DNA of 64,000 nt from contig NZ_CP138332.1 of the NCBI RefSeq assembly GCF_033955345.1, forward strand, positions 248,001 through 312,000. The letters are read 5' to 3'. Under the pieces are notes generated by a model. The model was not told the DNA's origin and made no database searches. It saw nothing but the letters and a program-made list of their open reading frames with translations. The first letter of the stretch is position 1. The number at the start of each line of letters is the position of its first letter. Source of the DNA: Sphingobacterium bambusae (GTDB lineage Bacteria; Bacteroidota; Bacteroidia; Sphingobacteriales; Sphingobacteriaceae). The position numbers and the translations under genes were made by a program. Of this stretch, positions 36,999 through 46,479 are shown piece after piece.

Positions 36999-38725
36999 GA
37001 AGAATGTTTTAAGTAAAAGAAAAAGCGGCTCCCCGATCCAAAATCACTTTCGACGGCAATTTCACCACCTTGCCCCTCTATAAATTCCTTGCTAATACTC
37101 AAGCCTAATCCTGTTCCGCCAGTACGCGATCCAGGAACGCGGAAATATCGTTCAAAGATACGATCCATATATTTGGGTTCTATTCCCTGTCCATGATCCT
37201 TTACTTCAAATAGAATACGTCCCTTCTCTTTAGAAACCCCTATTTCGATAGAAGAGTGTTCATGCGAATAACGAATGGCATTGGAAATGAAATTTGTCAA
37301 TACCCATGCCGTTTTTTCATTGTCGGCAAATACCGTGTCGACGTCCTGAGCTATGGCGACTTCCAGCAAGATCTGCTTTTGCTCTGCCGCAACACGATTT
37401 GCTTTTACAGCATATTCGACAATTGGTGTAACCTCGCTTTCATGAAGGTTCAGCTGAATAGCGCCGCTATCTACCTGTGCAATATTCAGTAACTCACCCG
37501 TAATGCTAAGCAGCCGCTCCGAATCTTCCTTGATACCCGTAATCAGGTCTCGCTGTTCATCGTTCAATGTGCCCACACGCTCGTTCTGCAGCAGCTGAAC
37601 ACTCATTTGGATTGCAGCTATCGGCGTCTTGAACTCGTGTGAAACCGTCCCGATAAAGTTGGTCTTTGCCAAATCCAATTCCTTGAACGGGGTAATATTC
37701 TTGAGCATGATCACTTGTCCGATATAGTTTGCTTCCTTTTCTCCGGTGGGTACAATATTGATGTCAATCACCTCCTTCTCGAAGTAGCTTTGCCGGCCAT
37801 CGGCATATATTTTGAGGTTGGAAGTAAACTGCTGCCCCTCTGATGGCGAGGCGATATCTTTAAAAATATCGCGCAACAGATCATTTCCCATCGCCAGATC
37901 GCCCACATACTGGCCAAGCACCGCTGCTTCAGAAAGCCCCGTAATCCTGAGCGCCTGCTCATTCACAAATATGATGTTTCTTTTCTCATCCACAATGATT
38001 ACCGGATCGTGCATATTCTCCACAAGCGCTTCGATACGTTTCTTGCCTTGCAGGATATCGTCCAACCTACTTTCTGAATACTCTTCCAACTTCTCGGCCA
38101 TGCTGTTGAACGAAGAGGCCAGATCAGCAAATTCATTCCTCCCTTGAAAATGTACGCGCTCACGATAATTCTGCGCGGCAATCTGTTTGATACTATCTGT
38201 AAGCTTCGTGATAGGATCGGCAATATTCGAAGGCATATTGATGAGCAATGTAAAGGCGATTACAAAGCAAAGGGTTCCCGCGACGGCAATGATGATAATT
38301 GCATCTTCGGCGGTCTGATCGGCGACCCCACTTTTGCGCGAAATCGCATCCATATTCAGCTGCATGAGTCCGGTAATATCCTTTCGAATAGAAGACTTGA
38401 GGGCCTCATCAGCTAGGTTTTCCTGCAGTCGTTTAAAATGAGCTGCAATGTCCGCGGTGGTTTCACGCTCGCCAATTTCGGTAACGTTGCCCTGCTGCTT
38501 CTCCAGGTTTTCCTGAAAACGAAGAATAGCCCTATCATCTTGCGCAAATTCCTCTAAGGACAGCAGCATATTTCTGGAATACAACAAGGTATTATAGTTT
38601 GCCGTAAGGATGCTGCCCGTATCCTGCTTTAATTGGTTAATGTACCACCCGCTTAGGGCGGCCAGTAGAAAGACCATAAGGAATAAGGTACCTATACCCA
38701 GGGTCAGCTTTGTCTTTATTTTCAT
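36995..38725 (-). CDS. HAMP/PAS sensor histidine kinase of the kdp operon
   Basis: 576 residues. An N-terminal helix (about 8-30), a periplasmic four-helix-type sensor region, a second helix (about 145-168), HAMP (about 170-222), a PAS domain (about 235-345), HisKA with the phospho-His in FIGTVSHEFKTPIAAIQ, and HATPase_c with N, G1 and G2 boxes (NFISNAIRYS, DHGQGI, GTGLGLSI) are all visible. It is translationally coupled to the sigma-54 response regulator and lies 28 bp after the KdpD-like gene. This kinase probably supplies the catalytic half that is missing from the short KdpD. Confidence 0.94.
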   Translation of the reverse strand: MKIKTKLTLGIGTLFLMVFLLAALSGWYINQLKQDTGSILTANYNTLLYSRNMLLSLEEFAQDDRAILRFQENLEKQQGNVTEIGERETTADIAAHFKRLQENLADEALKSSIRKDITGLMQLNMDAISRKSGVADQTAEDAIIIIAVAGTLCFVIAFTLLINMPSNIADPITKLTDSIKQIAAQNYRERVHFQGRNEFADLASSFNSMAEKLEEYSESRLDDILQGKKRIEALVENMHDPVIIVDEKRNIIFVNEQALRITGLSEAAVLGQYVGDLAMGNDLLRDIFKDIASPSEGQQFTSNLKIYADGRQSYFEKEVIDINIVPTGEKEANYIGQVIMLKNITPFKELDLAKTNFIGTVSHEFKTPIAAIQMSVQLLQNERVGTLNDEQRDLITGIKEDSERLLSITGELLNIAQVDSGAIQLNLHESEVTPIVEYAVKANRVAAEQKQILLEVAIAQDVDTVFADNEKTAWVLTNFISNAIRYSHEHSSIEIGVSKEKGRILFEVKDHGQGIEPKYMDRIFERYFRVPGSRTGGTGLGLSISKEFIEGQGGEIAVESDFGSGSRFFFYLKHSS

Positions 38726-38753
38726 TTTCTTAACATTTATAATCTCGATATAC

Positions 38754-39875
38754 TTAAGATAGAATAACTAGATCTATGCGCTCTTGCGCCAGCCTATTCA
38801 GCAATACACGGAAAGTATCGCCAAGCAAAACAATCTTGCTCAGCGTAATACGCGGTTTACCGATACAAACAGTGCTGATCTTTCGCAGTTCGCATTGTGC
38901 CATAATCTCCCGTCCTACATTCTTTCCCTCAATCTTAATGATTTCAGCCCCTAGCTCGGTGGCAAGCTTGAAATTATTGATTAAATGCCGCTGCTTGTCC
39001 AATGCTATGCGATCTACACTTTCCCGAGGCAACTGCACATATAACACAAACCAATTGCTATTGTAGTAGCCTGCCAACCTAGCTGTTTTGCGGATAACCG
39101 TCCGTGCGGTTTTTTCATTGGAACTGATGCAGGCCATAAAGCGCTCTTTCTTTACCGGACGATCATGCACCACCTCAGCTTCTACCTTACGTTGCACCTG
39201 TGAAGCCACTTCTTTCAGCGCCAATTCACGCAGCTGCAAGATATGGTCATTTTTAAAAAAATTATTCAGCGCCGCAGGAATCTTCGACTCATCATAGATC
39301 TTGCCCTCCCGTAAACGCGCGATCAGTTCTTCGGCAGTAAGATCTATATTAACTACATCATCTGCCTGATCGATAACACTATCCGGCACACGTTCGCTGA
39401 CATCGACCCTCGTAATATCCTGTATCTCATCATGCAAACTTTCCAAATGTTGTATATTGACCGCACTGATGACGTTGATTCCCGACGCCAAAATTTCCAG
39501 CACATCCTGCCATCGCTTGTCGTTCTTACTCCCCTGTATATTGCTGTGGGCGAGTTCATCCACCAGTACCACTTCCGGGCGCATCTGCAGAACGGCATCC
39601 ACGTCAAGCTCTTCCAGCTCCTTGCCCCTGTAAAAAAGCTTCCGACGTGCAATTTGCGGAAGACCGTCGAGTAGCGCATGGGTTTCCTTCCGTCCATGAG
39701 TTTCGATGTAACCTATTTTCACGTCAATACCATTTTTAAGCAGCAGATGTGCTTCCTGCAACATGCGGTAAGTTTTTCCGACGCCCGCACTCATGCCTAT
39801 ATACAGTTTGAACTTGCCCCGTCTAGACTTGGTAACCAGCTCCATGAAATGTTCAGCACTCTTTCGTTCTTCCAT
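38754..39875 (-). CDS. kdpD: Stand-alone KdpD N-terminal sensor domain (KdpD + Usp domains, no kinase)
   Basis: 373 residues from the ATG at 39875; an upstream TTG at 39899 would add eight. The KdpD sensor domain is clear: Walker A GMSAGVGKTYRML (about residues 27-39), LVDELAHSN and the HLESLHDE region, followed by a universal-stress-protein-like domain (about 245-373). The four-helix DUF4118 membrane part and the histidine kinase of classic KdpD (about 900 residues) are absent. In this phylum the split arrangement with a separate kinase is common. Presumably senses potassium or cytoplasmic state and signals through the adjacent kinase; this is inference. Confidence 0.92.
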   Translation of the reverse strand: MEERKSAEHFMELVTKSRRGKFKLYIGMSAGVGKTYRMLQEAHLLLKNGIDVKIGYIETHGRKETHALLDGLPQIARRKLFYRGKELEELDVDAVLQMRPEVVLVDELAHSNIQGSKNDKRWQDVLEILASGINVISAVNIQHLESLHDEIQDITRVDVSERVPDSVIDQADDVVNIDLTAEELIARLREGKIYDESKIPAALNNFFKNDHILQLRELALKEVASQVQRKVEAEVVHDRPVKKERFMACISSNEKTARTVIRKTARLAGYYNSNWFVLYVQLPRESVDRIALDKQRHLINNFKLATELGAEIIKIEGKNVGREIMAQCELRKISTVCIGKPRITLSKIVLLGDTFRVLLNRLAQERIDLVILS

Positions 39876-39949
39876 TTGATCAATGCAATAGTAATACAAA
39901 ATTCCATGCAGAAAAAATCCTGCATGGAAGATCCAGTTAATTTATGCTG

Positions 39950-41035
39950 TTAGAAGCTAACCGCGATAGCCGTCGCTATAGTCGGACTATTTATCAGCAG
40001 ATTTCCCGATCGGTTGGCAAAGGTGGCCTCGCGCCCCTGCAGATTTCGAAATTCCGTGCGCCAGACCACATTCCCAAAGATCGCATAGTCTGCATTCAGG
40101 GAATAACCGAAGGTGTCAAAGCCGCCGGGGGTATCGCCAGCAGATATAATGACGCCATGCTCATCGCGGTAGTATTCTCCACGCGCGGTCAGACTAAACC
40201 TTGCCGTTGGCGCATATTTAGCAAGAAGCACGGGTGTATACCAAGTATTGTAATCGCTACTACCCTTTTCCGTCTGTTCCATACCAATGTCAAAGCCCGC
40301 CGTCAAACCAAATTTAGCACTGATCTGATAAATTGCATACAGGTTATGGAAATAGCGCATTTGCCTCACGCTGTCGGCCTTATCGTTTCCAATAAAAGAA
40401 CTGCTGTTTAGCGTCAGCTTATCATTAGGCTTGTACACGATCTGGTGACCAAAAGCAGGCGTGGTATTGCCATCCACCCGCTGTATGCGCTGCCAGCCAT
40501 TGAGCACCAATCCGCTAAGGAACCACTGCCCGCTGGGCGAAGTGTAAGAGATCTTGGCACCCGCCTCATAGTAAGGCGAGTTATCGGCAAATAGACTACG
40601 GGTAAGGGTCCAGTTATCCTTACCAACGGCACTTTCGAAGCCTAAATGCGAGGAGAAGATACCCGCGTCTATCCACAGGTTGTGTTTTTGCGATACCTTG
40701 ACCCCGGCGTTAGCCTCGTAGATGTTTTTAAGCACGCCCGGTTCGGCAGCATAGTTGGCATTCATGTAGCTCCCGGCAGCCAGTGCCAAATTTGCACGCA
40801 CATTTTGGGTGTTGTAAGCGGCTTTGATAAAAGCTAAGTTGACACTAACCTCGTTGTTCCGGTTATGGCTGTACACAAAGCCCGGACGAGTATTGTTCAG
40901 AGGGTTATTGAAATCATGTAAGTAATAGGCTTCAGCATAACCACTGATGGTCAGCGGATTTGATGGTTGCTCCTGCGCGATCAACGTTCCTGTAACACCT
41001 AGCAACGCGCTAGCGAGCAATACGATTCTGTTCAT
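39950..41035 (-). CDS. Outer-membrane porin within the kdp operon
   Basis: 361 residues with a signal peptide (cleavage near TLIAQEQ) and a repeated amphipathic beta-strand pattern ending in a typical C-terminal strand (INSPTIATAIAVSF), so an outer-membrane beta-barrel, often annotated as porin. Lies between kdpC (50 bp upstream) and the KdpD-like gene on the same strand. An outer-membrane channel co-expressed with a high-affinity K+ pump would help K+ cross the outer membrane under limitation; this role is inferred from position. Confidence 0.88.
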   Translation of the reverse strand: MNRIVLLASALLGVTGTLIAQEQPSNPLTISGYAEAYYLHDFNNPLNNTRPGFVYSHNRNNEVSVNLAFIKAAYNTQNVRANLALAAGSYMNANYAAEPGVLKNIYEANAGVKVSQKHNLWIDAGIFSSHLGFESAVGKDNWTLTRSLFADNSPYYEAGAKISYTSPSGQWFLSGLVLNGWQRIQRVDGNTTPAFGHQIVYKPNDKLTLNSSSFIGNDKADSVRQMRYFHNLYAIYQISAKFGLTAGFDIGMEQTEKGSSDYNTWYTPVLLAKYAPTARFSLTARGEYYRDEHGVIISAGDTPGGFDTFGYSLNADYAIFGNVVWRTEFRNLQGREATFANRSGNLLINSPTIATAIAVSF

Positions 41036-41085
41036 AGATAATGATTATTTGATAAAATATTGTGTTTGGTATTTATTACTGTTAA

Positions 41086-41652
41086 TTACTGGCCGGAAAG
41101 ATTGTCTAGTGCGATGTTCAAGTTCAAAACATTGACTTTTTCCGGTCCAAAGAGCCCCCATAGCGGACGATCGGTGTGCATATCGATTATTGCAATCAGT
41201 TTCGCTTCCGAAATATTTCGGATTTTGGCAATACGAGCCACCTGCACTTTGGCTGCCTGAACGGAGAAATCTGGATCAAGACCGCTACCACTGGCTGTGA
41301 CCAGATCCATAGGAATCTGCGAAACGGAAACCCCTGGATTGTGCGCTAGCAGTGTATCGATACGTGCCTGAACCTCGGCGAGATATTCCTCATTGGACGG
41401 TCCCTTGTTACTGCCTGCCGATCCCGCGGCATTATAGCCTACAGCGGAAGGGCGGGACCAGAAATATTTGTCCTGTGTAAAAGATTGTCCAATGTTGCCG
41501 TAATATTTTTTGCCAGTAGCGCTGATTGTTTGCCCCTGGCCTGCAGCAGCTGATAGCTTGGCGATACCCCAGACAACGGCTGGATAGACGACGGTCAACA
41601 ATACAATTAGCAGGATCGTCAACTTTATAGCGGGAAATAGATGTGTTTTCAT
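41086..41652 (-). CDS. kdpC: Potassium-transporting ATPase subunit C
   Basis: 188 residues with one N-terminal membrane helix (about 10-32) and a soluble periplasmic domain. Hallmark motifs GQSFTQDKYFWSRPSA and VTASGSGLDPDFS are visible, and length fits KdpC. KdpC stabilises the KdpA-KdpB complex. Lies 45 bp downstream of kdpB in the same operon. Confidence 0.97.
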   Translation of the reverse strand: MKTHLFPAIKLTILLIVLLTVVYPAVVWGIAKLSAAAGQGQTISATGKKYYGNIGQSFTQDKYFWSRPSAVGYNAAGSAGSNKGPSNEEYLAEVQARIDTLLAHNPGVSVSQIPMDLVTASGSGLDPDFSVQAAKVQVARIAKIRNISEAKLIAIIDMHTDRPLWGLFGPEKVNVLNLNIALDNLSGQ

Positions 41653-41697
41653 GTTATTAGTTTTAACTTTTGTATTCTTTAAATCCTTTAGATGGCA

Positions 41698-43707
41698 CTA
41701 GATGAATATCGAAACCAACATATCGATCACTTTGATGCCAGCAAAAGGAACCAAAATACCGCCAAGGCCGAAGATCAACAGGTTACGACGCAGCAGTGCA
41801 CTGGCACCTATCGGCTTATAGGCTACACCTTTCAGCGCTAAAGGGATAAGCATCGGAATAATAATAGCATTGAAAATCACGGCAGACAATATCGCACTCT
41901 GGGGACTCTGCAGATTCATGATGTTCAATCCCTGAAGAGCAGGAATAGCCGTTATAAAAAGTGCTGGGATGATCGCAAAATATTTAGCGACATCGTTAGC
42001 AATACTGAACGTAGTCAGCGTACCGCGGGTCATCAGCAGCTGCTTACCGATTTCCACAACTTCGATCAGCTTGGTCGGGTCGTTGTCTAGATCCACCATA
42101 TTGCCGGCCTCTTTTGCCGCCTGCGTTCCGCTGTTCATCGCCACGCCCACATCCGCTTGCGCAAGTGCCGGCGCATCGTTCGTCCCGTCGCCCATCATGG
42201 CGACCAACCGGCCTTCGCTCTGCTCTTTTTTGATGTAGTTCATCTTATCCTCTGGCTTGGCCTCGGCAATAAAGTCATCAACGCCCGCCTTTTCGGCAAT
42301 ATATTTTGCCGTCAGTGGGTTATCGCCCGTCACCATGACCGTCTTAATCCCCATTTTACGCAGGCGCTCGAAACGCTCCTGAATACCGGTCTTGATGATA
42401 TCCTGTAGTTCGATGACACCTAGCGCCAGCTCATTTTCGCTGACCACCAGTGGCGTACCGCCATTCTGTGAAATAATTCGCACGGTTTCTTCAATTTCGC
42501 TAGGGAAGCTGTTGCCTGCTGCGAGCACAATGGCTCGGATCGCATCGGTTGCACCTTTACGTATCCTTGTTCCTGCAAAGTCAATTCCCGAGCTACGCGT
42601 TTCTGCTGTGAACTTGATGAACGAGGGATCTTTCACCCCGTAGCTTAGCGGGTTAACACCGGCAAGCTCGATCACCGATTTACCTTCAGGCGTTTCATCT
42701 GCCATGGAGCTCAGGACAGCGGCCTTGATCACCGCCTCTTTGTCTACGCCCTTTGCGGCATGAAACTGTGTAGCCTTACGGTTACCGATCGTGATCGTAC
42801 CCGTTTTGTCGAGTAGCAAAACATCGATATCACCGGCCGTTTCAACCGCCTTACCACTTTTGGTGATCACATTCGCCCGCAGGGCGCGGTCCATCCCTGC
42901 AATACCGATGGCCGATAAAAGACCGCCAATGGTGGTTGGAATAAGACATACAAATAGGGAGATGAAGGAAGCGATCGTGATGCTGACGTTTGCATAGTCT
43001 GCGAAGGGCTTCAAGGTGACGGTCACGATGATAAAGACCAGCGTAAATCCGGCCAACAGGATCGTCAAGGCGATCTCGTTGGGCGTCTTTTGGCGGCCTG
43101 CGCCTTCCACCAAAGCGATCATTTTATCCAAAAAACTCTCCCCGGGTTGGGTGCTCACGCGCACAGCTATCCTATCAGAGAGTACCTTCGTCCCACCGGT
43201 AACTGAGCTCTTGTCTCCGCCTGCTTCCCGAATTACCGGTGCCGATTCGCCCGTAATAGCGCTTTCATCAATCGTGGCTAAGCCTTCGATGATCTCGCCA
43301 TCCGAAGGGATAACATCGCCCGCTTCACAGACAAACACATCGCCCTTTTTGAGTTGCGCAGAAGATACCGTTTGACCGCTTTGCAACTTGGCTGGCGTCT
43401 CTTCGCGCGTCTTGCGCAAGCTATCCGCTTGCGCCTTGCCGCGCGCTTCGGCAATAGCCTCGGCAAAATTGCCAAACAACAGCGTTAACAACAGGATGAT
43501 AAACACCGTAAAATTGTAGCCGAAGCTACCTTGCGACTGCTCACCTGTCAGGATCCAAAGGCACACTACGGCCATGATCAGGGTGCCCACTTCCACGGTG
43601 AACATCACCGGGTTGCGGAACAATATTTTAGGGTTCAGTTTTACAAACGATTGTTTCAACGCCTGCTGAACCATCTCTTTTTGAAACAATGATTGATTCT
43701 TGCTCAT
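41698..43707 (-). CDS. kdpB: Potassium-transporting ATPase ATP-binding subunit B
   Basis: 669-residue P-type ATPase catalytic subunit of the high-affinity K+ pump. The actuator motif TGES ([11 protein letters not shown]), phosphorylation motif DKTGTIT (about residue 302), the TGDNPLTA loop and the hinge [10 protein letters not shown] are all present, with about seven membrane helices. Length is as expected. Located 20 bp downstream of kdpA. ATP hydrolysis here drives K+ through KdpA. Confidence 0.98.
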   Translation of the reverse strand: MSKNQSLFQKEMVQQALKQSFVKLNPKILFRNPVMFTVEVGTLIMAVVCLWILTGEQSQGSFGYNFTVFIILLLTLLFGNFAEAIAEARGKAQADSLRKTREETPAKLQSGQTVSSAQLKKGDVFVCEAGDVIPSDGEIIEGLATIDESAITGESAPVIREAGGDKSSVTGGTKVLSDRIAVRVSTQPGESFLDKMIALVEGAGRQKTPNEIALTILLAGFTLVFIIVTVTLKPFADYANVSITIASFISLFVCLIPTTIGGLLSAIGIAGMDRALRANVITKSGKAVETAGDIDVLLLDKTGTITIGNRKATQFHAAKGVDKEAVIKAAVLSSMADETPEGKSVIELAGVNPLSYGVKDPSFIKFTAETRSSGIDFAGTRIRKGATDAIRAIVLAAGNSFPSEIEETVRIISQNGGTPLVVSENELALGVIELQDIIKTGIQERFERLRKMGIKTVMVTGDNPLTAKYIAEKAGVDDFIAEAKPEDKMNYIKKEQSEGRLVAMMGDGTNDAPALAQADVGVAMNSGTQAAKEAGNMVDLDNDPTKLIEVVEIGKQLLMTRGTLTTFSIANDVAKYFAIIPALFITAIPALQGLNIMNLQSPQSAILSAVIFNAIIIPMLIPLALKGVAYKPIGASALLRRNLLIFGLGGILVPFAGIKVIDMLVSIFI

Positions 43708-43727
43708 TTCTTAATTTTTATAGGCTA

Positions 43728-45416
43728 TTAGATCATGGAAAAATATTCGGCGATCGGACCGAGGGCCAGCGCCGGGAAAAATGAAAGGGCAGCGATGATA
43801 ACGATTACCGTAAAGATCATCATGCCGAAAGTACCAGTATCAGTTTTCAGTGTACCATCTCCTTCAGGGACATATTTCTTCTGCGTCATAAGGCCAGCTA
43901 TGGCGACAGGGCCGATAATAGGCAGAAACCGGGACAGGATAAGCACGATACCCGTTGTAATATTCCACCAAAGGGTGTTGTCGCCAAGCCCTTCAAAACC
44001 ACTACCATTATTGGCCGACGCCGAGGTGTATTCGTAGAGTATTTCACTGAAGCCGTGAAAGCCGGGGTTATTTAATGTAGAAGCCCCTTGCTCGGGAAAA
44101 GCTGTTGCCAAACCGGTGCCGACCAAAATCAGGAAGGGGTGCACCAGCGCAATGATCATGGCGATCTTCATCTCGCGTGCTTCTACTTTTTTGCCTAAAA
44201 ATTCGGGTGTGCGCCCTACCATCAAGCCACTGATAAATACGGCAAGGATGATGTAAATAAAGAAGTTGAGCAGCCCTACACCGCAACCTCCGTAGAAGGC
44301 ATTGACCATCATGGCAAGCATTTGATTCATGCCCGATAACGGCATCGTACTGTCATGCATCGCATTGACCGAGCCTGTAGAGATAACCGTGGTCACGATA
44401 CTCCAGAAGCCTGAAGCAGCAGCTCCGATCCGCGTTTCCTTGCCTTCCATTGCCCCAAGGCTATTATCCACGCCCATTTGAGCGATAGCTGGATTACCTT
44501 TCATCTCCATAAGTACATTGGGAACCGTCAGGATCAGAAAGCCTATCGTCATTACGCCAAAGATGATCCAGGATAGCTTACGTCGACGGATAAAATGTCC
44601 AAAGGCGAAGATCATGGCGAGTGGAACGATCAACTGCCCGATCATCTGCGCTATATTGCTGATGTAGCTCGGGTTTTCGAGCGGATGCGCTGAATTGGCG
44701 CCATAAAATCCACCTCCATTGGTACCTACGTGCTTAATGGCTACGAAAGCGGCGACGGGCCCTCGGGATACTTCGACCGTATCGCCTTGCAAGGTTAACA
44801 TCGTGTCCTTTCCTTGGAAGGTCATTGGCGAACCTTCAAAAACGAGGATCAACGCTAAAATAAAAGATAGGGGCAATAATATGCGTGTAGACGATTTGAC
44901 AAAGTATTCGTAAAAGTTACCAAGTCCGGTGACCGTTTTATCCCGGAAAGCACGGAAAAGCACGACTACAGCAGCCATACCCGTTGCTGCAGAAACAAAC
45001 TGTAAGAACATCAACCAAAACTGACCAAGATAGCTCAGCCCGGACTCGCCCGAGTAATGCTGCAGGTCACAATTGACCAAGAAGGATATCGAGGTATTGA
45101 AGGCTAAGTCCGCAGACATACTTGGATTACCATCAGGATTCAAAGGGAGCGATCCCTGCGTCATTAGGATCAGCATGGAAAGGATGAACCAAATTAGGTT
45201 GATAGTCAACATGGCTATCATATGTTGCTTCCAGCCCATCTCAACATGAGGATCAATGCCACTTACGTTATAGAAAAACTGTTCTAAGGGGTGAAAGACT
45301 TTATCCAAAAATGTACGTTCACCAGCGTACACCTTGGCTATGTATTTACCAAACGGTATCGCTAGGATGACCGAAACGATAAACATGAAAATAATTCCAA
45401 AGATTTCTGTATTCAT
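43728..45416 (-). CDS. kdpA: Potassium-transporting ATPase K+-channel-like subunit A
   Basis: 562-residue inner-membrane subunit that forms the selectivity path for K+. About ten hydrophobic helices are visible. Filter-like segments VNCDLQHYSG and GTNGGGFYGANSAHP (about residues 113 and 232), and SVNAMHDS, match KdpA. Lies about 190 bp after kdpF, and that gap seems non-coding. Confidence 0.98.
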   Translation of the reverse strand: MNTEIFGIIFMFIVSVILAIPFGKYIAKVYAGERTFLDKVFHPLEQFFYNVSGIDPHVEMGWKQHMIAMLTINLIWFILSMLILMTQGSLPLNPDGNPSMSADLAFNTSISFLVNCDLQHYSGESGLSYLGQFWLMFLQFVSAATGMAAVVVLFRAFRDKTVTGLGNFYEYFVKSSTRILLPLSFILALILVFEGSPMTFQGKDTMLTLQGDTVEVSRGPVAAFVAIKHVGTNGGGFYGANSAHPLENPSYISNIAQMIGQLIVPLAMIFAFGHFIRRRKLSWIIFGVMTIGFLILTVPNVLMEMKGNPAIAQMGVDNSLGAMEGKETRIGAAASGFWSIVTTVISTGSVNAMHDSTMPLSGMNQMLAMMVNAFYGGCGVGLLNFFIYIILAVFISGLMVGRTPEFLGKKVEAREMKIAMIIALVHPFLILVGTGLATAFPEQGASTLNNPGFHGFSEILYEYTSASANNGSGFEGLGDNTLWWNITTGIVLILSRFLPIIGPVAIAGLMTQKKYVPEGDGTLKTDTGTFGMMIFTVIVIIAALSFFPALALGPIAEYFSMI

Positions 45417-45607
45417 TTTTTTAGTTAATTTTTGTGGTATAATGCTGAATTATATTGCATTTAGGGAACCAGATCAAGCTATTTGAATTACGCTTAAAAA
45501 ACCGTTGATGAAGTGTTGGGAAATTTCGGCAAGGACGGCCAAACCAAAACTCATCCAAACAATTCGTATAAAAAGCTTTCAAACTCTTCCTTTCAAGGAT
45601 TCCCTCT

Positions 45608-45685
45608 TTAAAATTTCTCCGGTTTGATAAGCACGTAGCAGATATATCCAAAAACTGCCAGTGCTACGATAAATAGTAGTGCCAT
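45608..45685 (-). CDS. kdpF: KdpF micro-subunit of the K+ ATPase
   Basis: 25-residue single-helix protein, MALLFIVALAVFGYICY followed by VLIKPEKF, found by reading the sequence upstream of kdpA. The hydrophobic stretch and the C-terminal KPEKF are characteristic of KdpF, which stabilises the Kdp complex in the inner membrane. Starts 1 bp after the stop of the upstream hypothetical gene. Too short for most gene finders. Confidence 0.9.
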   Translation of the reverse strand: MALLFIVALAVFGYICYVLIKPEKF

Positions 45686-45686
45686 T

Positions 45687-46064
45687 TTAATGCTTTATTA
45701 ATAGATGTTCGTTCATTTGTCTTTGATAGATCTCGATAAAGACCTTGGGCATTTTACGGGTCATTTCATCCCAACATGCGGGGTCTGAACGTCGTTGGAA
45801 GCTGCCTAACGAACGTACAAACAGGTTTTCAATAATATATTGCACGTAGGTATTTCCCTGATTGTACACTTTCCCAAGATAATCGATGTATCTGCTCACT
45901 TTGTCGAGCTTGCCCAGCGAATGCAGTGACTTCAGGTAATTGACCAATGCCTGCACTACGCCGGCAAAATTCCTATGCCGAGCAAGGTTTCTGATCTCGA
46001 TTCTGATTTCCTTGAAACGTCCAGCCAAATAGTAGCTTGCCCGGGAATAATTGAGCTTTCTCAT
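45687..46064 (-). CDS. Small cytoplasmic hypothetical protein of the kdp operon
   Basis: 125 residues from the ATG at 46064 (MRKLNYSRASYYLAGRFKEI). A start at 46103 would overlap the upstream micro-protein gene and is less likely. No signal peptide or membrane helix; basic and helical, rich in Tyr, Arg and Leu (LVNYLKSLHSLGKLDKVSRYIDYLG). I associate it tentatively with short uncharacterised proteins (possibly DUF7674) encoded in front of kdpF in Bacteroidota, unchecked. The stop is 1 bp before the kdpF start, so the two are tightly linked. Confidence 0.75.
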   Translation of the reverse strand: MRKLNYSRASYYLAGRFKEIRIEIRNLARHRNFAGVVQALVNYLKSLHSLGKLDKVSRYIDYLGKVYNQGNTYVQYIIENLFVRSLGSFQRRSDPACWDEMTRKMPKVFIEIYQRQMNEHLLIKH

Positions 46065-46089
46065 TTTTGTTACGCTTTTGTTTCCATGA

Positions 46090-46173
46090 CTAGATCTTCT
46101 CAAAAAATCCGATGGATTTGACCAGTAGCCAAAAACATAGCAGACCAGTTATTAGCAGTATTACAGTTAACAT
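46090..46173 (-). CDS. 27-residue single-helix membrane micro-protein in the kdp operon
   Basis: ATG at 46173 to TAG at 46090: MLTVILLITGLLCFWLL, then VKSIGFFEKI. One hydrophobic helix is followed by a short charged tail, the same general design as KdpF but a different sequence. It precedes the 125-residue gene and kdpF on the same strand. The spacing and clean coding pattern suggest a real small subunit or regulator of the pump. No homologue could be checked. Confidence 0.6.
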   Translation of the reverse strand: MLTVILLITGLLCFWLLVKSIGFFEKI

Positions 46174-46223
46174 ATTGATGGTTATTTGTTATAAAATAAA
46201 CTTGTTCGTTTTGTCCTAGCACC

Positions 46224-46325
46224 TTAAGCGTGGTAGAAGTATCCTAAGAACTTTTCACTCGGTTTCACATGTGATTGCGCAGCGCTTTCCTTGTCCTGTT
46301 TTAATTTTGAAGCTTTCGTTTTCAT
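46224..46325 (-). CDS. 33-residue polar peptide, probable first gene of the kdp operon
   Basis: ATG at 46325 to TAA at 46224: MKTKASKLKQDKESAAQSHV, then KPSEKFLGYFYHA. Lys-rich and polar with an aromatic C-terminus; no membrane helix. It follows the candidate sigma-54 promoter by about 26 bp and precedes the 27-residue membrane micro-protein by 50 bp. It may be a leader peptide or small regulator. Support is only its position and open frame. Confidence 0.4.
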   Translation of the reverse strand: MKTKASKLKQDKESAAQSHVKPSEKFLGYFYHA

Positions 46326-46350
46326 ATCATATTTGTTTGGTACGGGCATA

Positions 46351-46364
46351 CCAAAAGATATTCC
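46351..46364 (-). promoter_or_regulatory. Candidate sigma-54 (-24/-12) promoter of the kdp operon
   Basis: On the minus strand TGGAATATCTTTTGGT carries GG at 46364-46363, ten bases, then GG at 46352-46351, preceded by TT. This matches the sigma-54 plan TGGCAC-N5-TTGC in spacing and at most key bases, except that the -12 element has GG instead of GC. It sits just before the first small gene and about 110 bp from the palindromic enhancer candidate. Confidence 0.4.
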
Positions 46365-46462
46365 ATTATAAAAAATAGACAAACAAACAATTGATTATAA
46401 ACACATTATAACATATCTAAGAAATTCACAAGGAGACAAACCTTACCATAATGACATGCTTT

Positions 46463-46479
46463 TTTCTCAAAATGAGAAA
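46463..46479. promoter_or_regulatory. Perfect 17-bp palindrome, candidate enhancer for the sigma-54 activator
   Basis: TTTCTCA-AAA-TGAGAAA: two perfect 7-bp arms around a 3-bp spacer, 138 bp upstream of the first small kdp gene and about 120 bp upstream of the likely transcription start. Fis-type regulators bind dyads of this size at this distance. The kdp-encoded NtrC-family regulator is the natural candidate. It could also serve the divergent S41 peptidase gene, whose start is ~110 bp away. Confidence 0.5.

Noticed and set aside
45421..45651. 76-residue minus-strand frame between kdpF and kdpA
   Set aside because: It overlaps kdpF out of frame, has atypical composition, and KdpF itself is clearly coded here.
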